A program made the translations under genes and the position numbers. Of a stretch of DNA of 64,000 nt, positions 1 to 8,906 are shown one piece after another (the stretch's first letter is position 1; every line of letters starts with the position of its first letter). The DNA comes from SIG607 sp045592625 (GTDB lineage: Bacteria > Bacillota > Clostridia > Oscillospirales > Acutalibacteraceae), in contig JAZNVC010000019.1 of the NCBI GenBank assembly GCA_045592625.1, positions 6,142-70,141 on the forward strand. The letters run 5' to 3'. The notes under the pieces were generated by a model, which searched no databases, was not told where the DNA came from, and saw nothing but the letters and a program-made list of their open reading frames with translations.

Positions 1-453
1 ATTCAAAAAGAAACAATAGTTTATGAGGAAACCTTTGTGAAAAGTAATTTTTCGGGTAACTGCTTTTTGCATCCGTTAAAAATTGGAACAATATCATCTC
101 ATTTTGGTATCAGAAACGATCCGTTTGATAATCATTTAGCAAAGCACGAGGGAACAGATTTTGCAGCACCTAAGGGAAGCGAAATTGTGGCTGCTGCTGG
201 AGGAACTGTATCTTATATAGGCTATGATGATGACGGATACGGCAAATATTTTAAGATAATTCACAGTGAAAATATTTTGACTTTATACGCTCACTGCAGT
301 GAAATCCTTGTGGAAAAAGGACAACAGGTAAATGCGGGAGATGTTGTTGCTTTGGTAGGAAGTACAGGTCAGTCAACCGGCAATCATCTTCATTTTGAAA
401 TTCGCATACTAGGAAAAGCGGTAAATGCAATGTGGTATTTAGGTGAACAATGA
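1..453 (+). CDS. M23 (LytM) metallopeptidase-domain protein, SpoIVFA-like, 5' end outside window
   Basis: The reading frame is open from base 1, so the N-terminus (probably a membrane anchor) lies outside the window; the GTG at 37 is only an internal possible start. The visible part is one LytM/M23 domain with the metal-site pattern HxxxD (HEGTD, about bases 145-159), a YAH motif and the HLHFE motif near the C-terminus. M23 proteins bind zinc and cut peptidoglycan cross-bridges. The stop overlaps the next start (ATGA), and the next gene is an M50 intramembrane protease of SpoIVFB type. This pair matches SpoIVFA-SpoIVFB, where SpoIVFA holds SpoIVFB inactive until cut by SpoIVB. Unlike what I recall of Bacillus SpoIVFA, the zinc ligands look intact, so it may be a real hydrolase. 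A SpoIIQ-like role is the alternative. Confidence 0.8.
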   Translation: MQKETIVYEETFVKSNFSGNCFLHPLKIGTISSHFGIRNDPFDNHLAKHEGTDFAAPKGSEIVAAAGGTVSYIGYDDDGYGKYFKIIHSENILTLYAHCSEILVEKGQQVNAGDVVALVGSTGQSTGNHLHFEIRILGKAVNAMWYLGEQ

Positions 454-1040
454 AATTAAGAATTTTAGGTATAGATATAACGGTTTCCTTTCTTTTTTGT
501 GCAATACTGTGCGTTCTTATGCTTTCAGACAGAACGGGCATGATAGCTCCTATGTTAATAGCTGTTTTTATACATGAATTGGGACATCTTGCAGTTATGA
601 AATATTTTGGATGTGCTCCAAGCGAAATAAGACTTATTCCCGGCAGTATCAGGATAGTTAGTCCTGTGTGTGCTGAAAAGAGTTCTGTAATTATATCGCT
701 TTCCGGTCCGATACTGAATATTTTAGTTTTTTTGGCTGTTTACTTTTCATCATCAATATTTAGTGTCGATTATTATTTGGATTTTGCCTTTATTAATCTT
801 GTTTACGCTCTATTTAATCTTTTGCCCTTTTATTCTCTTGACGGTGGCAGTGCTTTGGAAGAAATAATAGCTAAAAAATCAGGTGGGATTAAGGCAAGAA
901 AAATTATAAAATTTATCACAATTATAGGTGCATTGTTGCTTTTGCTGGTTTTTACCTTTTTTGCATTTAAAGGTAACATAAATTATTCAGTATTGGTTAT
1001 TTCTTTTTATTTTATTTTGTCTGTTTTTATTAAATTATAG
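450..1040 (+). CDS. spoIVFB: M50 intramembrane metalloprotease, SpoIVFB-like
   Basis: 196 residues, nearly all hydrophobic, about five to six membrane segments. The zinc-site motif HELGH lies in the second helix and the matching third-ligand motif NLLP-x3-LDGG near residue 130, which defines site-2-protease family M50. In sporulating Firmicutes SpoIVFB sits in the outer forespore membrane and cuts pro-sigma-K. There is no CBS domain at the C-terminus, which Bacillus SpoIVFB has, so the protein is shorter than that model; this is common in clostridial versions. It overlaps the preceding M23 gene by four bases and is probably translationally coupled. A general M50 protease is the alternative. 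Confidence 0.8.
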   Translation: MKLRILGIDITVSFLFCAILCVLMLSDRTGMIAPMLIAVFIHELGHLAVMKYFGCAPSEIRLIPGSIRIVSPVCAEKSSVIISLSGPILNILVFLAVYFSSSIFSVDYYLDFAFINLVYALFNLLPFYSLDGGSALEEIIAKKSGGIKARKIIKFITIIGALLLLLVFTFFAFKGNINYSVLVISFYFILSVFIKL

Positions 1041-1101
1041 TTGAAAGAATTGTCAGGATATTGTATCATTAAAAATATAATATTTTCAGCGAGGAATAAA
1101 A

Positions 1102-2946
1102 ATGGAAAACAAGAAATTGGAAGAACTGTTTTTACGTGCTCAAAAGCCCGGAAGATATTGCGGCGGTGAACAGGGAAGTGTAATTAAGGACAAAAACAAG
1201 GTTGACGTAAGGTTTGCCTTTTGTTTCCCCGATACCTATGAAGTAGGAATGTCTCATCTTGGTATGAAGATACTCTATTCCTGCTTTAACCAACGGGAAG
1301 ATATATGGTGTGAAAGGGTTTTTGCACCCTGGATTGATTTTTCTAAGGTTATGAAGGAAAATAACCTTCCGCTTTTTGCTCTTGAAAGTCGTGATGAATT
1401 AAAGGAATTTGATTTTATCGGTTTCACTTTACAATACGAAATGAGTTACACCAACGTACTTAATATGCTTTCTCTTGCGGGAATTCCCCTTAGAAGCAAG
1501 GACAGAAAAGAACTTAAAAATATTGTTGTAGGCGGAGGACCTTGTGTTTGTAATGCAGAGCCTATGGCGGAATTTTTTGATATATTCTTTTTAGGAGAGG
1601 GCGAAGAGGTTGATTTAGAGGTTATCGACCTTTATAAAGAGTGCAGAAAAAACGGCGACAGTAAAGAGGAATTCCTTAAAAAAGCGGCTCTTATTGAAGG
1701 CGTGTACGTACCATCCCTTTATGATATTTCTTATAATGAAGATGGCACTATTTCTGCAATTACTGCAAAGGATAATGCACCCAAAACCATTAAAAAGCGT
1801 ATTATTACCGATTTGGACAAGTCGTTTTATCCAAGGGAATTTGTTACGCCTTATATTGAGATTGTTCATGATAGGGCAGTTCAGGAAATTTATAGAGGCT
1901 GTATAAGAGGTTGTCGCTTCTGTCAAGCGGGATTCTTATATAGACCTGTCAGAGAAAAATCTCCCGAAGTTATAAACAATCAAGCAAGGGATTTATGTGC
2001 AACTACAGGATATGATGAAATTTCGCTGTCTTCGCTTTCTACAAGCGATTATACACGTCTTGAAGAACTGCTTAATGATATGCTTGACTGGACCGACAGG
2101 GAGAATGTAAGCCTTTCTTTGCCGTCCCTTAGAATTGATAATTTTTCACCAGAACTACTTGCTAAAATCAATCATATCAGAAAGAGCGGACTTACATTTG
2201 CTCCTGAAGCAGGTACTCAGCGACTGAGAGATGTTATAAATAAAAACATAACAGAAGAAGAAATTCTTGAAACCTGCCGTATTGCCTTTGAGGGCGGTCA
2301 TACTTCGGTTAAACTTTATTTTATGCTTGGTCTTCCTACCGAAACCGACGATGATTTAAAAGGCATTGCGGAACTTGCACAAAAAATTGTTGATATATAC
2401 TATTCTTTACCAAACAGACCTAAGGGCAGAAGTGTTGATGTGGGTGTAAGTGTCTCTACCTTTGTTCCAAAGCCATTTACACCTTTCCAGTTTGAACCGC
2501 AGATAAATAGGGAAGAAATTATAAGACGTCAGAACTTCCTCCGCAGTCAGATAACAACCAAGAAAATTTCTCTTTCTTGGCATGACTACGCAACAAGTTT
2601 CCTTGAGAGCGTTTTTGCAAGAGGTGACAGAAGACTTGCCGACGTTATAGAGACAGCCTTTAAAGATGGTTGCGTATTTGATAGTTGGACAGAGTGTTTC
2701 AACCTTGAAAAGTGGCTTAAAGCCTTTGAAAAATGTGGTATTGATCCCGAATTTCACAGTTGCCGTCAGCGTTCGTTTGATGAAACTTTGCCTTGGGAAC
2801 ATCTTGATTATGCCGTAAGTAAGGATTTCTTTATTAAACAAAATAAATTGGCACACAAGCAAATAACCACGCCGAATTGTCGCATTTCATGTGCGGCTTG
2901 CGGAGCAAATTGCTATGGGGAGGGTGTATGCTTTGAAAAACGTTAG
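1102..2946 (+). CDS. B12-binding-type radical SAM protein, TIGR03960 family
   Basis: 614 residues. The N-terminal part (about 30-190) has the fold pattern of the cobalamin-binding region found in these proteins. The radical SAM cysteine triad CxxxCxxC (GCIRGCRFCQAG) is near residues 267-274 and ligates a 4Fe-4S cluster. The C-terminus has a cysteine-rich tail with six cysteines in the last 20 residues. ATG follows GAGG at good distance. The family is nearly always followed by the DUF2344 gene, as here with a 14-base overlap, and the two are often fused elsewhere. The exact reaction is not known to me; a role in RNA or ribosome-linked modification is often suspected from context. Confidence 0.88.
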   Translation: MENKKLEELFLRAQKPGRYCGGEQGSVIKDKNKVDVRFAFCFPDTYEVGMSHLGMKILYSCFNQREDIWCERVFAPWIDFSKVMKENNLPLFALESRDELKEFDFIGFTLQYEMSYTNVLNMLSLAGIPLRSKDRKELKNIVVGGGPCVCNAEPMAEFFDIFFLGEGEEVDLEVIDLYKECRKNGDSKEEFLKKAALIEGVYVPSLYDISYNEDGTISAITAKDNAPKTIKKRIITDLDKSFYPREFVTPYIEIVHDRAVQEIYRGCIRGCRFCQAGFLYRPVREKSPEVINNQARDLCATTGYDEISLSSLSTSDYTRLEELLNDMLDWTDRENVSLSLPSLRIDNFSPELLAKINHIRKSGLTFAPEAGTQRLRDVINKNITEEEILETCRIAFEGGHTSVKLYFMLGLPTETDDDLKGIAELAQKIVDIYYSLPNRPKGRSVDVGVSVSTFVPKPFTPFQFEPQINREEIIRRQNFLRSQITTKKISLSWHDYATSFLESVFARGDRRLADVIETAFKDGCVFDSWTECFNLEKWLKAFEKCGIDPEFHSCRQRSFDETLPWEHLDYAVSKDFFIKQNKLAHKQITTPNCRISCAACGANCYGEGVCFEKR

Positions 2947-3565
2947 ACTTTTTTATAAGAAAAAGGGCAGAATGAAATTTGTTTCCCATCTTGATATGAA
3001 CAGATTTTTTACCAGAGTGTTAAGAAAAAGCAATCTTCCTGTATGGTACACCGAAGGATATAATCCGCATCCTTATATTACATTTGCCGCTCCACTGTCT
3101 TTGGGTTTTGAAAGTGACTATGAAATAATGGATTTTCGTCTTACACAGGATGATTTTTCTCTTACAAAAGCACAGGAAATTCTTGAAACTGTGGTGCCCG
3201 AATATATTGAAATTATAAAACTTTCCGAACCTGTTTTAAAAGCAGGGCAAATAGGTTTTGCAGGATTTGTGCTTACTTTTGAAAGCGGAGAAATAGCCGA
3301 AAGGTTTTATGAGTTTATTTCGTCAGCTAACGTAATTGTTAGCAAAAAAACTAAAAAAGGCGAAATTAAGGTTATGGACGTAGCCGATAAGATTCGGGAC
3401 GTTTCAATAAACGGAGAAAAGGTTTCGATTACGCTTCCCGCCGGAAACGACAATATAAATCCGTCGGTTATAGTTGCGGCATTTAGCCAGAAATACGGAA
3501 AAGAGATTTATGTTGAGTATTTGAGAAACGCCCTATACGCACAAGATAATAAACTGTTTTCTTAG
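2933..3565 (+). CDS. DUF2344 (TIGR03936) protein, partner of the radical SAM protein
   Basis: About 210 residues. The open frame extends back to 2891, but the best start is the TTG at 2933: a GGGGAGGG ribosome site ends eight bases before it, and the protein then begins MKNVRLFYKKKGRMKF, which is where family members begin. The motif FVSHLDMNRFFTRVLRKSNLP and the YTEGYNPHP signature identify the family. It overlaps the end of the radical SAM gene by 14 bases, so the two are co-translated and likely act together. The biochemical function is not established. Confidence 0.85.
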   Translation: MKNVRLFYKKKGRMKFVSHLDMNRFFTRVLRKSNLPVWYTEGYNPHPYITFAAPLSLGFESDYEIMDFRLTQDDFSLTKAQEILETVVPEYIEIIKLSEPVLKAGQIGFAGFVLTFESGEIAERFYEFISSANVIVSKKTKKGEIKVMDVADKIRDVSINGEKVSITLPAGNDNINPSVIVAAFSQKYGKEIYVEYLRNALYAQDNKLFS

Positions 3566-3598
3566 ATATTTGTTTCCAAAAACTACGGAGGAATTTTT

Positions 3599-4357
3599 AT
3601 GAGTAAACTTCCTATTGGAATTCAGCTTTTTTCTGTAAGAGATTTTATGGAAAAAGATTTCGCATTAACTTTAAAAAAACTTAAAGAAATGGGTTATGAA
3701 GCAGTTGAGTTTGCAGGTCTTTTTAACCATACTGTTAAAGAAGTAAAGGCTATGTGTGAGGAAATCGGTCTTATTCCGATTTCTGCACACGTTGACAGAG
3801 GAATAATTATGGCTGATGTGAAAAAAGTTATCGGTGATTATTCCGAAATCGGCTGTAAGTATATTGCAATTCCTTGGGCGGCTCTCAATAGAAATCCTCC
3901 AGGTTCAAAGGGCTATGAAGAATTGCTTGAAGACATTAAAATTATTGCCGCCGAATGTGACAAATATGGTATGAAACTCCTTTACCATAATCATGATTTT
4001 GAATTCGGTAAGATAAACGGAAAGAACATTCTTGATATTCTTTATGAGGATACTGCTCCGGATGTTCTTCAAACTCAGGTTGATACTTGTTGGGCAAAGG
4101 TTGGCGGAGAAGACCCCGCTAAGTATATACTTAAATATACGGGAAGAGCACCTCTTATTCACATTAAAGACTTCGTTGAAGCTCCATTTGAACTTCGTCC
4201 GGTGGGGTATGGTGTTCAGGACGTACTATCTATTTTAAAGGCATCCGAAAAGGCGGGTGCTGAAATGGTTATCGTTGAACAAGACTGTACTGCACTTGAT
4301 AGAGATTCTCTTGAATTAGCTAAGCTCAGCATTGAGTATATCAGGAATATTTATTAA
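3599..4357 (+). CDS. Sugar phosphate isomerase/epimerase (xylose isomerase-like TIM barrel)
   Basis: 252 residues of the AP-endonuclease-2/xylose-isomerase-like barrel family (IolE/MocC type). Seen: GIQLFSVRDF at the N-terminus, HNHDFEF in the middle and QVDTCWAKVGGEDPAKY and VEQDC near the C-terminus, which carry the metal-binding His, Glu and Asp. Such enzymes isomerise or epimerise keto-sugars or inositols using a divalent metal. It has its own GGAGG site and ends before a hairpin, so it closes the first operon. The substrate cannot be told from sequence, and no other sugar catabolic genes are adjacent. Confidence 0.82.
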   Translation: MSKLPIGIQLFSVRDFMEKDFALTLKKLKEMGYEAVEFAGLFNHTVKEVKAMCEEIGLIPISAHVDRGIIMADVKKVIGDYSEIGCKYIAIPWAALNRNPPGSKGYEELLEDIKIIAAECDKYGMKLLYHNHDFEFGKINGKNILDILYEDTAPDVLQTQVDTCWAKVGGEDPAKYILKYTGRAPLIHIKDFVEAPFELRPVGYGVQDVLSILKASEKAGAEMVIVEQDCTALDRDSLELAKLSIEYIRNIY

Positions 4358-4374
4358 GCAAAGATAATATAAAT

Positions 4375-4397
4375 AGGCACACTTTTTAAGTGTGCCT
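4375..4397 (+). terminator. Hairpin after the isomerase gene
   Basis: Perfect 10-bp stem (AGGCACACTT / AAGTGTGCCT) with a three-base loop. The downstream tract is only weakly U-rich, so termination may be partial. Confidence 0.6.
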
Positions 4398-4458
4398 CAG
4401 TTATATTTGACTTATGGTGGGTTAAATGTCTTTTTAGTGATTTTTTATGCAATTCTTC

Positions 4459-4487
4459 TTGACTTTAAAGTGCTAAAGTGTTATGAT
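4459..4487 (+). promoter_or_regulatory. Sigma-A promoter of the aromatic amino acid operon
   Basis: TTGACT at 4459-4464 and TATGAT at 4482-4487 are separated by exactly 17 bases. The start would fall near 4494, only about 28 bases before the aminotransferase ATG. The leader is therefore too short for a T-box or attenuator, and control is more likely at initiation or by enzyme feedback. Confidence 0.8.
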
Positions 4488-4521
4488 GATAAAATAATAA
4501 ATAAAGTTGAGGTCTGGTTTT

Positions 4522-5706
4522 ATGTTAAATGAAAAAATGCTGGAACTTGGAACTGCAAGTTCCGCTATAAGACAACTTTTTGAATATGGAAAGGCGAGAA
4601 AAGCGGAAATAGGTGAAGATAAAGTATATGATTTCAGCATAGGAAATCCAAGCGTTCCTGCTCCTAAAAGTGTGGATGATACCATAAAAAATCTTATTGA
4701 AAACGAGGATAGCGTAATTCTTCACGGTTATACTTCCGCACCGGGCGATATGTCTGTAAGAACTAAAATTGCTGATTATTTACAGGAAAAATCGGGAGTT
4801 GAGGCTAAAGCATCAAATATTTATATGACATGCGGTGCCGCTGCATCTCTTACTATTACTCTGAATGCTCTCGCTAATGAAAATGATGAAGTTATTTTAC
4901 TTGCTCCCTTTTTTCCGGAGTACCGTGTATTTGCCGAAAAAGCGGGATTTAAGTGTGTAGTTGTAAACTGTAGCGAACCTGACTTTCAAATAGATATAGA
5001 AGCTTTAGGTAAGGCTATAAATAAAAATACTAAGGCAGTTATAATAAATTCTCCAAACAATCCTACAGGTGTTGTTTTTAAAGAGGAAACTATTATATCC
5101 CTTGCAAAATTACTTAAAGAAAAACAGCAGGAATATTCAAAAGAAATATTCCTTATTTCTGATGAACCGTATAGAGAACTTGTTTACGGTGAAGTAACTG
5201 TTCCGTATACCCAAAAATATTATAACAATACCATAGTATGCTATTCGTTCAGTAAGTCGCTTTCTCTTCCCGGAGAAAGAATCGGATATATTTATGTATC
5301 TCCAAGATGTAAAGATACAAATCTTGTTTTTGCGGCTGTTTGCGGTGCTGGTCGTGCTCTCGGCTTTGTTTGTGCCCCTTCAATGCTTCAGCGTGTGGTT
5401 GCAGAAAACCTTGGAAATACAGCAGATGTAAGTATCTACAATAAAAACAGAGAAATTCTTTATAATGCACTTAACGATTATGGATACCAGGCAGTCAAGC
5501 CTGATGGTGCCTTTTATTTATTTGTCAAGTCGCCTGAAAATGATGCTGTAGCATTTGCCCAAAGAGCAAAAAAATATGAGCTTTTGCTCGTGCCCAGTGA
5601 TTCCTTTGGAATGGGCGGATATGTAAGAATTTCTTACTGTGTTTCTACAAAACAAATAGAAAATTCCTTGCCTTCCTTTAAGGCTTTAATTGAGGAGTAT
5701 AAATAA
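4522..5706 (+). CDS. Class I PLP-dependent aminotransferase, probably aromatic
   Basis: 394 residues, fold type I. The PLP-binding lysine is in SFSKSLSLPGERIGY near residue 245; the NSPNNPTG motif and SDEPYREL motif are also present. The ATG at 4522 is preferred over the upstream TTG at 4507 because GAGGT lies seven bases upstream. It is the first gene of an operon whose other members make chorismate and prephenate products, so transamination of phenylpyruvate or hydroxyphenylpyruvate is the likely job, although aspartate or other amino acids are not excluded. Its stop overlaps the pheA start by one base. Confidence 0.87.
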   Translation: MLNEKMLELGTASSAIRQLFEYGKARKAEIGEDKVYDFSIGNPSVPAPKSVDDTIKNLIENEDSVILHGYTSAPGDMSVRTKIADYLQEKSGVEAKASNIYMTCGAAASLTITLNALANENDEVILLAPFFPEYRVFAEKAGFKCVVVNCSEPDFQIDIEALGKAINKNTKAVIINSPNNPTGVVFKEETIISLAKLLKEKQQEYSKEIFLISDEPYRELVYGEVTVPYTQKYYNNTIVCYSFSKSLSLPGERIGYIYVSPRCKDTNLVFAAVCGAGRALGFVCAPSMLQRVVAENLGNTADVSIYNKNREILYNALNDYGYQAVKPDGAFYLFVKSPENDAVAFAQRAKKYELLLVPSDSFGMGGYVRISYCVSTKQIENSLPSFKALIEEYK

Positions 5707-6794
5707 TGGATGCATTAAAAAATGCCAGAGAAAAAATTAATAAAATTGATAAAGAAATGGCAGAACTTTTCTGTCAGCGAATGGATGCTGTAAGAAATGT
5801 TGCCGAGTATAAAAAGGAACGAGGTCTTCCAATACTGGACAGTACAAGGGAAGAAGAGGTAATACTCAAAAACTCCGCTTACGTTGAAGACCAAGATTTG
5901 CGTTCTTATTATATAAACTTTTTAAGAAACAATATGGAAATTTCCCGAAATTATCAAAATATGCTGAATAGTGGTATAAGGGTTGCTTTTTCGGGAGTTG
6001 AGGGTGCATTTGCCCAAGTTGCAGCACACAAGATATTTGAAAAGTGTGTTTCCGTACCGTACGATAGTTTTAAGTCGGCTTATGAGTCTGTTGTTAAGGG
6101 TGAATGCGACTGTGTATTGCTTCCTCTTGAAAACAGCTATAACGGTGATGTTGGACAGGTAATGGATATTGCCTTTTTTGGTTCCCTTTACATAAACGGA
6201 GTTTATGATATAGCTGTAACTCAACATCTGCTCGCCAAACCAGGTGTTAAATGTCAGGATATTAAAGAAGTGGTTAGCCATCCTCAAGCCTTGGGACAAT
6301 GTGCTGATTTTATAAAGCGTATGGGATATGAAGTCAGCGAAAGTTCAAATACAGCCGTTGCTGCCAAGTTTGTTGCTGAAAGCGACAGAAAGGATATAGC
6401 AGCTATAGGCAGTGAAAAGTCCGCCGAAATTTACGGTCTTGATATAGTTGAAAATTCTATTAATGACAGCAACAGTAATACAACACGTTTTGCGGTATTT
6501 TCACGAACCGCAAAAAACAGTAATAACAGTGATAAGCAGTTTATAATGCTTTTTACCGTTAAAAACGAAAGTGGTTGTTTGGGAAAGGCTTTGTCGGTTA
6601 TAGGTGATAATGGCTTTAACTTAAGGGCACTTAAAAGCCGTCCTACCAAGGAACTTATCTGGGATTATTACTTCTATGCAGAGGGTGAAGGTAACATAAA
6701 CACTTATGAGGGCGAAAGAATGCTTAAAGAGTTGCTTACTGTATGCAGTCACGTTAAAGTAGTAGGAAGTTTTGAAAAAGAAATTTCATTGTGA
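5706..6794 (+). CDS. pheA: Bifunctional chorismate mutase / prephenate dehydratase (P-protein)
   Basis: 362 residues in three domains: AroQ-type chorismate mutase helix bundle (about 1-85, REKINKIDKEMAELFCQRM), prephenate dehydratase (about 95-270, with the NTTRF catalytic threonine motif), and a C-terminal ACT domain (about 275-355, GCLGKALSVIGDNGFNLRALKSRP), which normally binds phenylalanine for feedback inhibition. It turns chorismate into phenylpyruvate. It overlaps the aminotransferase gene by one base and precedes aroB by nine bases. Confidence 0.95.
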   Translation: MDALKNAREKINKIDKEMAELFCQRMDAVRNVAEYKKERGLPILDSTREEEVILKNSAYVEDQDLRSYYINFLRNNMEISRNYQNMLNSGIRVAFSGVEGAFAQVAAHKIFEKCVSVPYDSFKSAYESVVKGECDCVLLPLENSYNGDVGQVMDIAFFGSLYINGVYDIAVTQHLLAKPGVKCQDIKEVVSHPQALGQCADFIKRMGYEVSESSNTAVAAKFVAESDRKDIAAIGSEKSAEIYGLDIVENSINDSNSNTTRFAVFSRTAKNSNNSDKQFIMLFTVKNESGCLGKALSVIGDNGFNLRALKSRPTKELIWDYYFYAEGEGNINTYEGERMLKELLTVCSHVKVVGSFEKEISL

Positions 6795-6803
6795 GGTGAA
6801 AAT

Positions 6804-7811
6804 ATGATAATCCCCGTAAATATGTCAAGCGATAGTTATGATATAGTTCTCAAAAAGGGAGTTCTCTTGAAAGCGGGAGAGTATCTGAATCTTAACAGAA
6901 AGGTGCTTATTGTCACCGATGACGGTGTACCGTCCATATATTCTGAAACTGTTGCTAAACAGTGCAAAGAAGCTTTTGTGGTTACCTTGCCTCAGGGTGA
7001 AAAAACTAAATGCTTTGATTCTTATAAAGAGTTACTATGTAAAATGGTAAAAAACGGGTTCACCAGAAGCGATTGTGTTGTTGCGGTAGGCGGCGGTGTA
7101 ATAGGCGATTTGAGTGGCTTTGTTGCTTCCAGCTATATGCGAGGTGTGGATTTTTATAATATCCCAACAACCCTGCTTTCTCAGGTTGATTCATCTATCG
7201 GCGGAAAGGTTGCTATAGATTTTTGCGGATACAAAAACATTGTAGGTGCATTTTATCAGCCCAAAAAGATTTTAATAGATAGTAATGTTTTATCTACTCT
7301 AAGCCAACGACAGTTTAGCAATGGACTCGCTGAAGCTCTTAAGATGGCACTAACCAGCGACGAAAAGCTGTTTGAACTATTAAAAACAGAAGATATAAAT
7401 GATAATATCGAAAAAATTATAGAGGCTTCACTGCTGATTAAAAAGAGAGTAGTCGAAGAGGATGAAAAGGAATCAGGTCTTAGAAAAATTCTTAATTTCG
7501 GCCATACTGTTGCACACGGAATAGAAAGTGACGCTGAATTAAGCCAGTGGTATCACGGAGAATGTGTGGCTGTAGGTATGCTTCCAATGTGCAGTAAGGA
7601 AGTAAGAGATAGAGTTTTACCTGTTCTTGAAAAATTACAGTTGCCCACCAAAATTACATTTAATGTTGACAATGTAATAAAAGCTATGAGTCACGATAAA
7701 AAAATGGAGGGTAACAGTATTACGGTTGTTATGGTGAATAAAATAGGCCAATACCAAATGGTAAATATGCCTTTTGAGGAATTGGCATTAAAAATGAAAG
7801 AAGTTTTATAA
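6804..7811 (+). CDS. aroB: 3-dehydroquinate synthase
   Basis: 335 residues. NAD-binding GGGVIGDLSGFVAS and the following motif PTTLLSQVDSSIGGKVAID are diagnostic; metal-binding histidines lie in NFGHTVAHGIE and WYHGE. The enzyme converts DAHP to 3-dehydroquinate, step two of the shikimate pathway. The length is a little shorter than the usual 350-360, but all domains are present. GAGGTGA precedes the ATG. Confidence 0.95.
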   Translation: MIIPVNMSSDSYDIVLKKGVLLKAGEYLNLNRKVLIVTDDGVPSIYSETVAKQCKEAFVVTLPQGEKTKCFDSYKELLCKMVKNGFTRSDCVVAVGGGVIGDLSGFVASSYMRGVDFYNIPTTLLSQVDSSIGGKVAIDFCGYKNIVGAFYQPKKILIDSNVLSTLSQRQFSNGLAEALKMALTSDEKLFELLKTEDINDNIEKIIEASLLIKKRVVEEDEKESGLRKILNFGHTVAHGIESDAELSQWYHGECVAVGMLPMCSKEVRDRVLPVLEKLQLPTKITFNVDNVIKAMSHDKKMEGNSITVVMVNKIGQYQMVNMPFEELALKMKEVL

Positions 7812-8903
7812 ATGAAAAACGTGTATGGTCATAATTTAACCTTAACTCTTTTTGGAGAAAGTCACGGTAAGGCAATAGGCGCAGTTATTGACGGAATTGC
7901 TTCGGGAATTAAAATTGATGAAGATTTTATTAAAAGCCAACTTTCTTTAAGACGTCCCTTAGGTGACATATCTACAGCAAGACGTGAAGAGGATAAATTT
8001 GAAATATTAAGCGGTGTTTTTAACGGCTATACTACGGGCACAGCTATTTGTATAGTTATTGAAAATCAAAATACTGCCTCTAAGGATTATTCTGATGTTG
8101 AAGGAAAGGCAAGACCGGGACACGCTGATTATTCGGCTTTTATGAAATACGGCGGATATGAAGATTTTAGAGGCGGCGGACACTTTAGCGGAAGAGTGAC
8201 GGCTGCTATTGTTGCAGCCGGAGCAATTATTATAAATGCACTTAAGGATAAAGGCATTTTAATAGGCACTCACATAAAGGAGTGTGCAGGTGTTGCTGAC
8301 GTAAATTTTGAAAATATAATAGAAGATATCTCTTTGCTTAACACAAAGCAATTTGCTGTTTTAAATGATGAAAAAGGCACTAAAATGCAGGAAAATATAT
8401 TAAAGGCAAAGAGTGATTGCGACAGTGTGGGCGGTATTTTAGAAACTATGGTTGTCGGTATGCCCGCAGGTGTTGGAGAACCTTGGTTTGATACCGTTGA
8501 AGGTATGCTTTCAAAAGGCATTTTCAGCATTCCGGCTGTTAAGGGAATAGAATTTGGCAGTGGATTTGCTTTTGCAGATATGAAGGGAAGCGAGGCAAAT
8601 GATTGCTTAAACCTTAAAAATAACAAAATCGAAACCATTACCAATAATAATGGAGGCATTAACGGAGGTATAACCAATGGTATGCCCATAAATTTCAGTA
8701 CCGTAATTAAACCTACACCGTCTATTTCAAAACCACAACAGACGGTTGATTTTAAAAACAGGGAAAATGTAGTTCTTTCAATCAAAGGGCGGCACGACCC
8801 TTGTATTGTTCACAGGGCAAGAGTGGTTGTTGACAGTATAACAGCCTTAACACTTGCTGATTTTCTGGTAGGAAAATACGGAACGGATTGGCTTAAAGGT
8901 TAA
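7812..8903 (+). CDS. aroC: Chorismate synthase
   Basis: 363 residues, typical length. Signatures GESHG near the start, the arginine-rich FMN/EPSP site (RRPLGDISTARREEDK) and GGHFSGRVTAAIVAAGA are clear. The enzyme eliminates phosphate from EPSP using reduced FMN. The ATG directly follows the aroB stop with no gap, so translation is coupled. Confidence 0.95.
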   Translation: MKNVYGHNLTLTLFGESHGKAIGAVIDGIASGIKIDEDFIKSQLSLRRPLGDISTARREEDKFEILSGVFNGYTTGTAICIVIENQNTASKDYSDVEGKARPGHADYSAFMKYGGYEDFRGGGHFSGRVTAAIVAAGAIIINALKDKGILIGTHIKECAGVADVNFENIIEDISLLNTKQFAVLNDEKGTKMQENILKAKSDCDSVGGILETMVVGMPAGVGEPWFDTVEGMLSKGIFSIPAVKGIEFGSGFAFADMKGSEANDCLNLKNNKIETITNNNGGINGGITNGMPINFSTVIKPTPSISKPQQTVDFKNRENVVLSIKGRHDPCIVHRARVVVDSITALTLADFLVGKYGTDWLKG

Positions 8904-8906
8904 GTT

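Noticed and set aside
2407..2862. Minus-strand 151-codon frame inside the radical SAM gene
   Set aside because: Shadow of the conserved gene; no start signal or recognisable domain.
4358..4521. T-box or peptide attenuator ahead of the aromatic operon
   Set aside because: The promoter leaves only about 28 bases of leader; the upstream hairpin at 4375-4397 lies before the promoter and belongs to the preceding gene.
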